From NCBI GenBank assembly GCA_946902875.1, contig OX336336.1, forward strand, positions 914,045-978,044: DNA of 64,000 nt, written 5' to 3'. Below, piece after piece: positions 62,513 to 64,000 of this stretch (position 1 is its first letter; each line of letters starts with the position of its first letter). A program made the position numbers and the translations under genes. The notes under the pieces were generated by a model. The model was not told where the DNA came from. It did not search any database and saw only the letters and a program-made list of their open reading frames with translations. The DNA comes from Nematopogon swammerdamellus. Lineage: Eukaryota > Arthropoda > Insecta > Lepidoptera > Adelidae.

Positions 62513-64000
62513 TCCATACTCCCATAGTTGGCTAATTGATATTCCATACTCCATTAGTTGGCTAATTGATATTCCATACTCCATTAGTTTGCTAATTGAT
62601 ATTCCATACTCCCGCAGTTATCTAATTGATATTCCATACTCTCGTAGTTGGCTAATTCATATTCCATACTCCCGTAGTAGGCTAATTTATATTCCATCCT
62701 CCCGTAGTTGGCTAATTGATATTCCATACTCCATTAGTTGGCTAATTGATATTCCATACTCCATTAGTTTGCTAATTGATATTCCATACTCCCGCAGTTA
62801 TCTAATTGATATTCCATACTCTCGTAGTTGGCTAATTCATATTCCATACTCCCGTAGTAGGCTAATTTATATTCCATATTCCCGTAGTTGGCTAATTGAT
62901 ATTCCATACTCCCGTAGTTGGCTAATTTATATTCCATCCTCCCGTAGTTGGCTAATTGATATTCCATACTCCCGTAGTTGGCTAATTGATATTGCATACT
63001 CCCGTAGTTGGCTAATTGATATTCCATACTCCCGTAGTTGGCTAATTGATATTCCATACTCTCGTAGTTGGCTAATTCATATTCCATACTCCCGTAGTAG
63101 GCTAATTTATATTCCATATTCCCGTAGTTGGCTAATTGATATTCCATACTCCCGTAGTTGGCTAATTTATATTCCATCCTCCCGTAGTTGGCTAATTGAT
63201 ATTCCATACTCCCGTAGTTGGCTAATTGATATTGCATACTCCCGTAGTTGGCTAATTGATATTCCATACTCCCGTAGTTGGCTAATTTATATTCCATACT
63301 CCCGTAGTTGGCTAATTGATATTGCATACTCCCGTAGTTGGCTAATTTATATTCCATACTCCCGTAGTTGGCTAATTGATATTGCATACTCCCGTAGTTG
63401 GCTAATTGATATTCCATACTTCCGCAGTTGGCTAATTTATATTCCATCCTCCCGTAGTTGGCTAATTGATATTGCATACTCCCGTAGTTGGTTAATTGAT
63501 ATTGCATACTCCCGTAGTTGGCTAATTGATATTCCATCCTCCCGTAGTTGGCTAATTGATATTCCATACTGCCGTAGTTGGCTAATTGATATTCCATACT
63601 CCCGTAGTTGGCTAATTGATATTGCATACTCCCGTAGTTGGCTAATTGATATTCCATACTCCCGTAGTTGGGTAATTGATATTCCATACTCTCGTAGTTG
63701 GCTAATTCATATTCCATACTCCCGTAGTAGGCTAATTTATATTCCATATTCCCGTAGTTGGCTAATTAATATTCCATACTCCCGTAGTTGGCTAATTTAT
63801 ATTCCATCCTCCCGTAGTTGGCTAATTGATATTCCGTACTCCCGTAGTTGGCTAATTGATATTGCATACTCCCGTAGTTGGCTAATTGATATTCCATACT
63901 CTCGTAGTTGGCTAATTCATATTCCATACTCCCGTAGTAGGCTAATTTATATTCCATATTCCCGTAGTTGGCTAATTGATATTCCATACTCCCGTAGTTG
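62513..64000. repeat. 30-bp satellite, runs out of the window
   Basis: The consensus unit is GTTGGCTAATTGATATTCCA / TACTCCCGTA, about 50 copies. Marker variants show higher-order structure: the ACTCTCGTAGTTGGCTAATTC / GTAGTAGG block recurs at 62820 and 63060 (240 bp), then 63690 and 63900, and a 180-bp block is duplicated at about 62550 and 62730. On the minus strand the unit is ten codons (MEYQLANYGS) and stays open 62764-63747 and 63766-63987. Stops elsewhere come from single changes. Confidence 0.95.

Overview
The window looks like nuclear DNA of a lepidopteran (moth or butterfly). This is inferred from its repeats: several non-LTR retrotransposon families, Helitron-like elements with a GC-rich end (CCCGCGGCTTCGCTCGCG and relatives), and the AACCGACTTC... 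and CCGGCCAAGTGCGAGTCG... repeat classes that I recall as abundant in Lepidoptera. I found no host protein-coding gene I could support in 64 kb, and no intact tRNA or rRNA gene. A stretch this dense in nested transposons would suit heterochromatin or a W chromosome, but nothing in the sequence proves that.

Layout. 1-5.6 kb: a 5'-truncated LINE with a 40-A tail, abutting a nearly complete second LINE (ORF1, a 600-base gap that is itself an open frame, and a frameshifted endonuclease-RT ORF2). 5.7-9.6 kb: RTE-like, SINE, Helitron-like and truncated LINE pieces. 9.9-10.4 kb: a P-element-like mini-element with a THAP-like first exon and perfect 8-bp target duplication, inside a fold-back MITE. 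10.7-20 kb: dispersed repeats carrying long near-perfect hairpins. 20-29 kb: SINEs, LINE 3' ends, a PIF-like MITE and two Helitron-like copies tail to tail. 28.6-29.9 kb: a hAT-type element holding a hairpin MITE and a Helitron-like element. 30-40 kb: more LINE, SINE and MITE pieces. 40.3-41.5 kb: a 15/75/225-bp minisatellite open for 412 codons on the minus strand. 41.9-49 kb: fold-back, Helitron-like and LINE fragments, then a CpG-rich patch. 50.0-57.3 kb: a minus-strand Mutator-like transposase gene cut into four pieces by three insertions, one a 3.26-kb element with long inverted arms of 108-bp tandem repeats. 57.5-62.2 kb: a tRNA-SINE candidate, GC-rich sequence, a MITE and two decayed LINEs. 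62.5 kb to the end: a 30-bp satellite that runs out of the window.

Almost all coding content is retrotransposon or transposase remnant. The most informative parts are the nested insertions with readable target duplications, the SINE carrying a 5S rRNA-like segment, a SINE whose tail matches a LINE tail in the same window, and the two minisatellites. All family names come from motif recognition without database searches.
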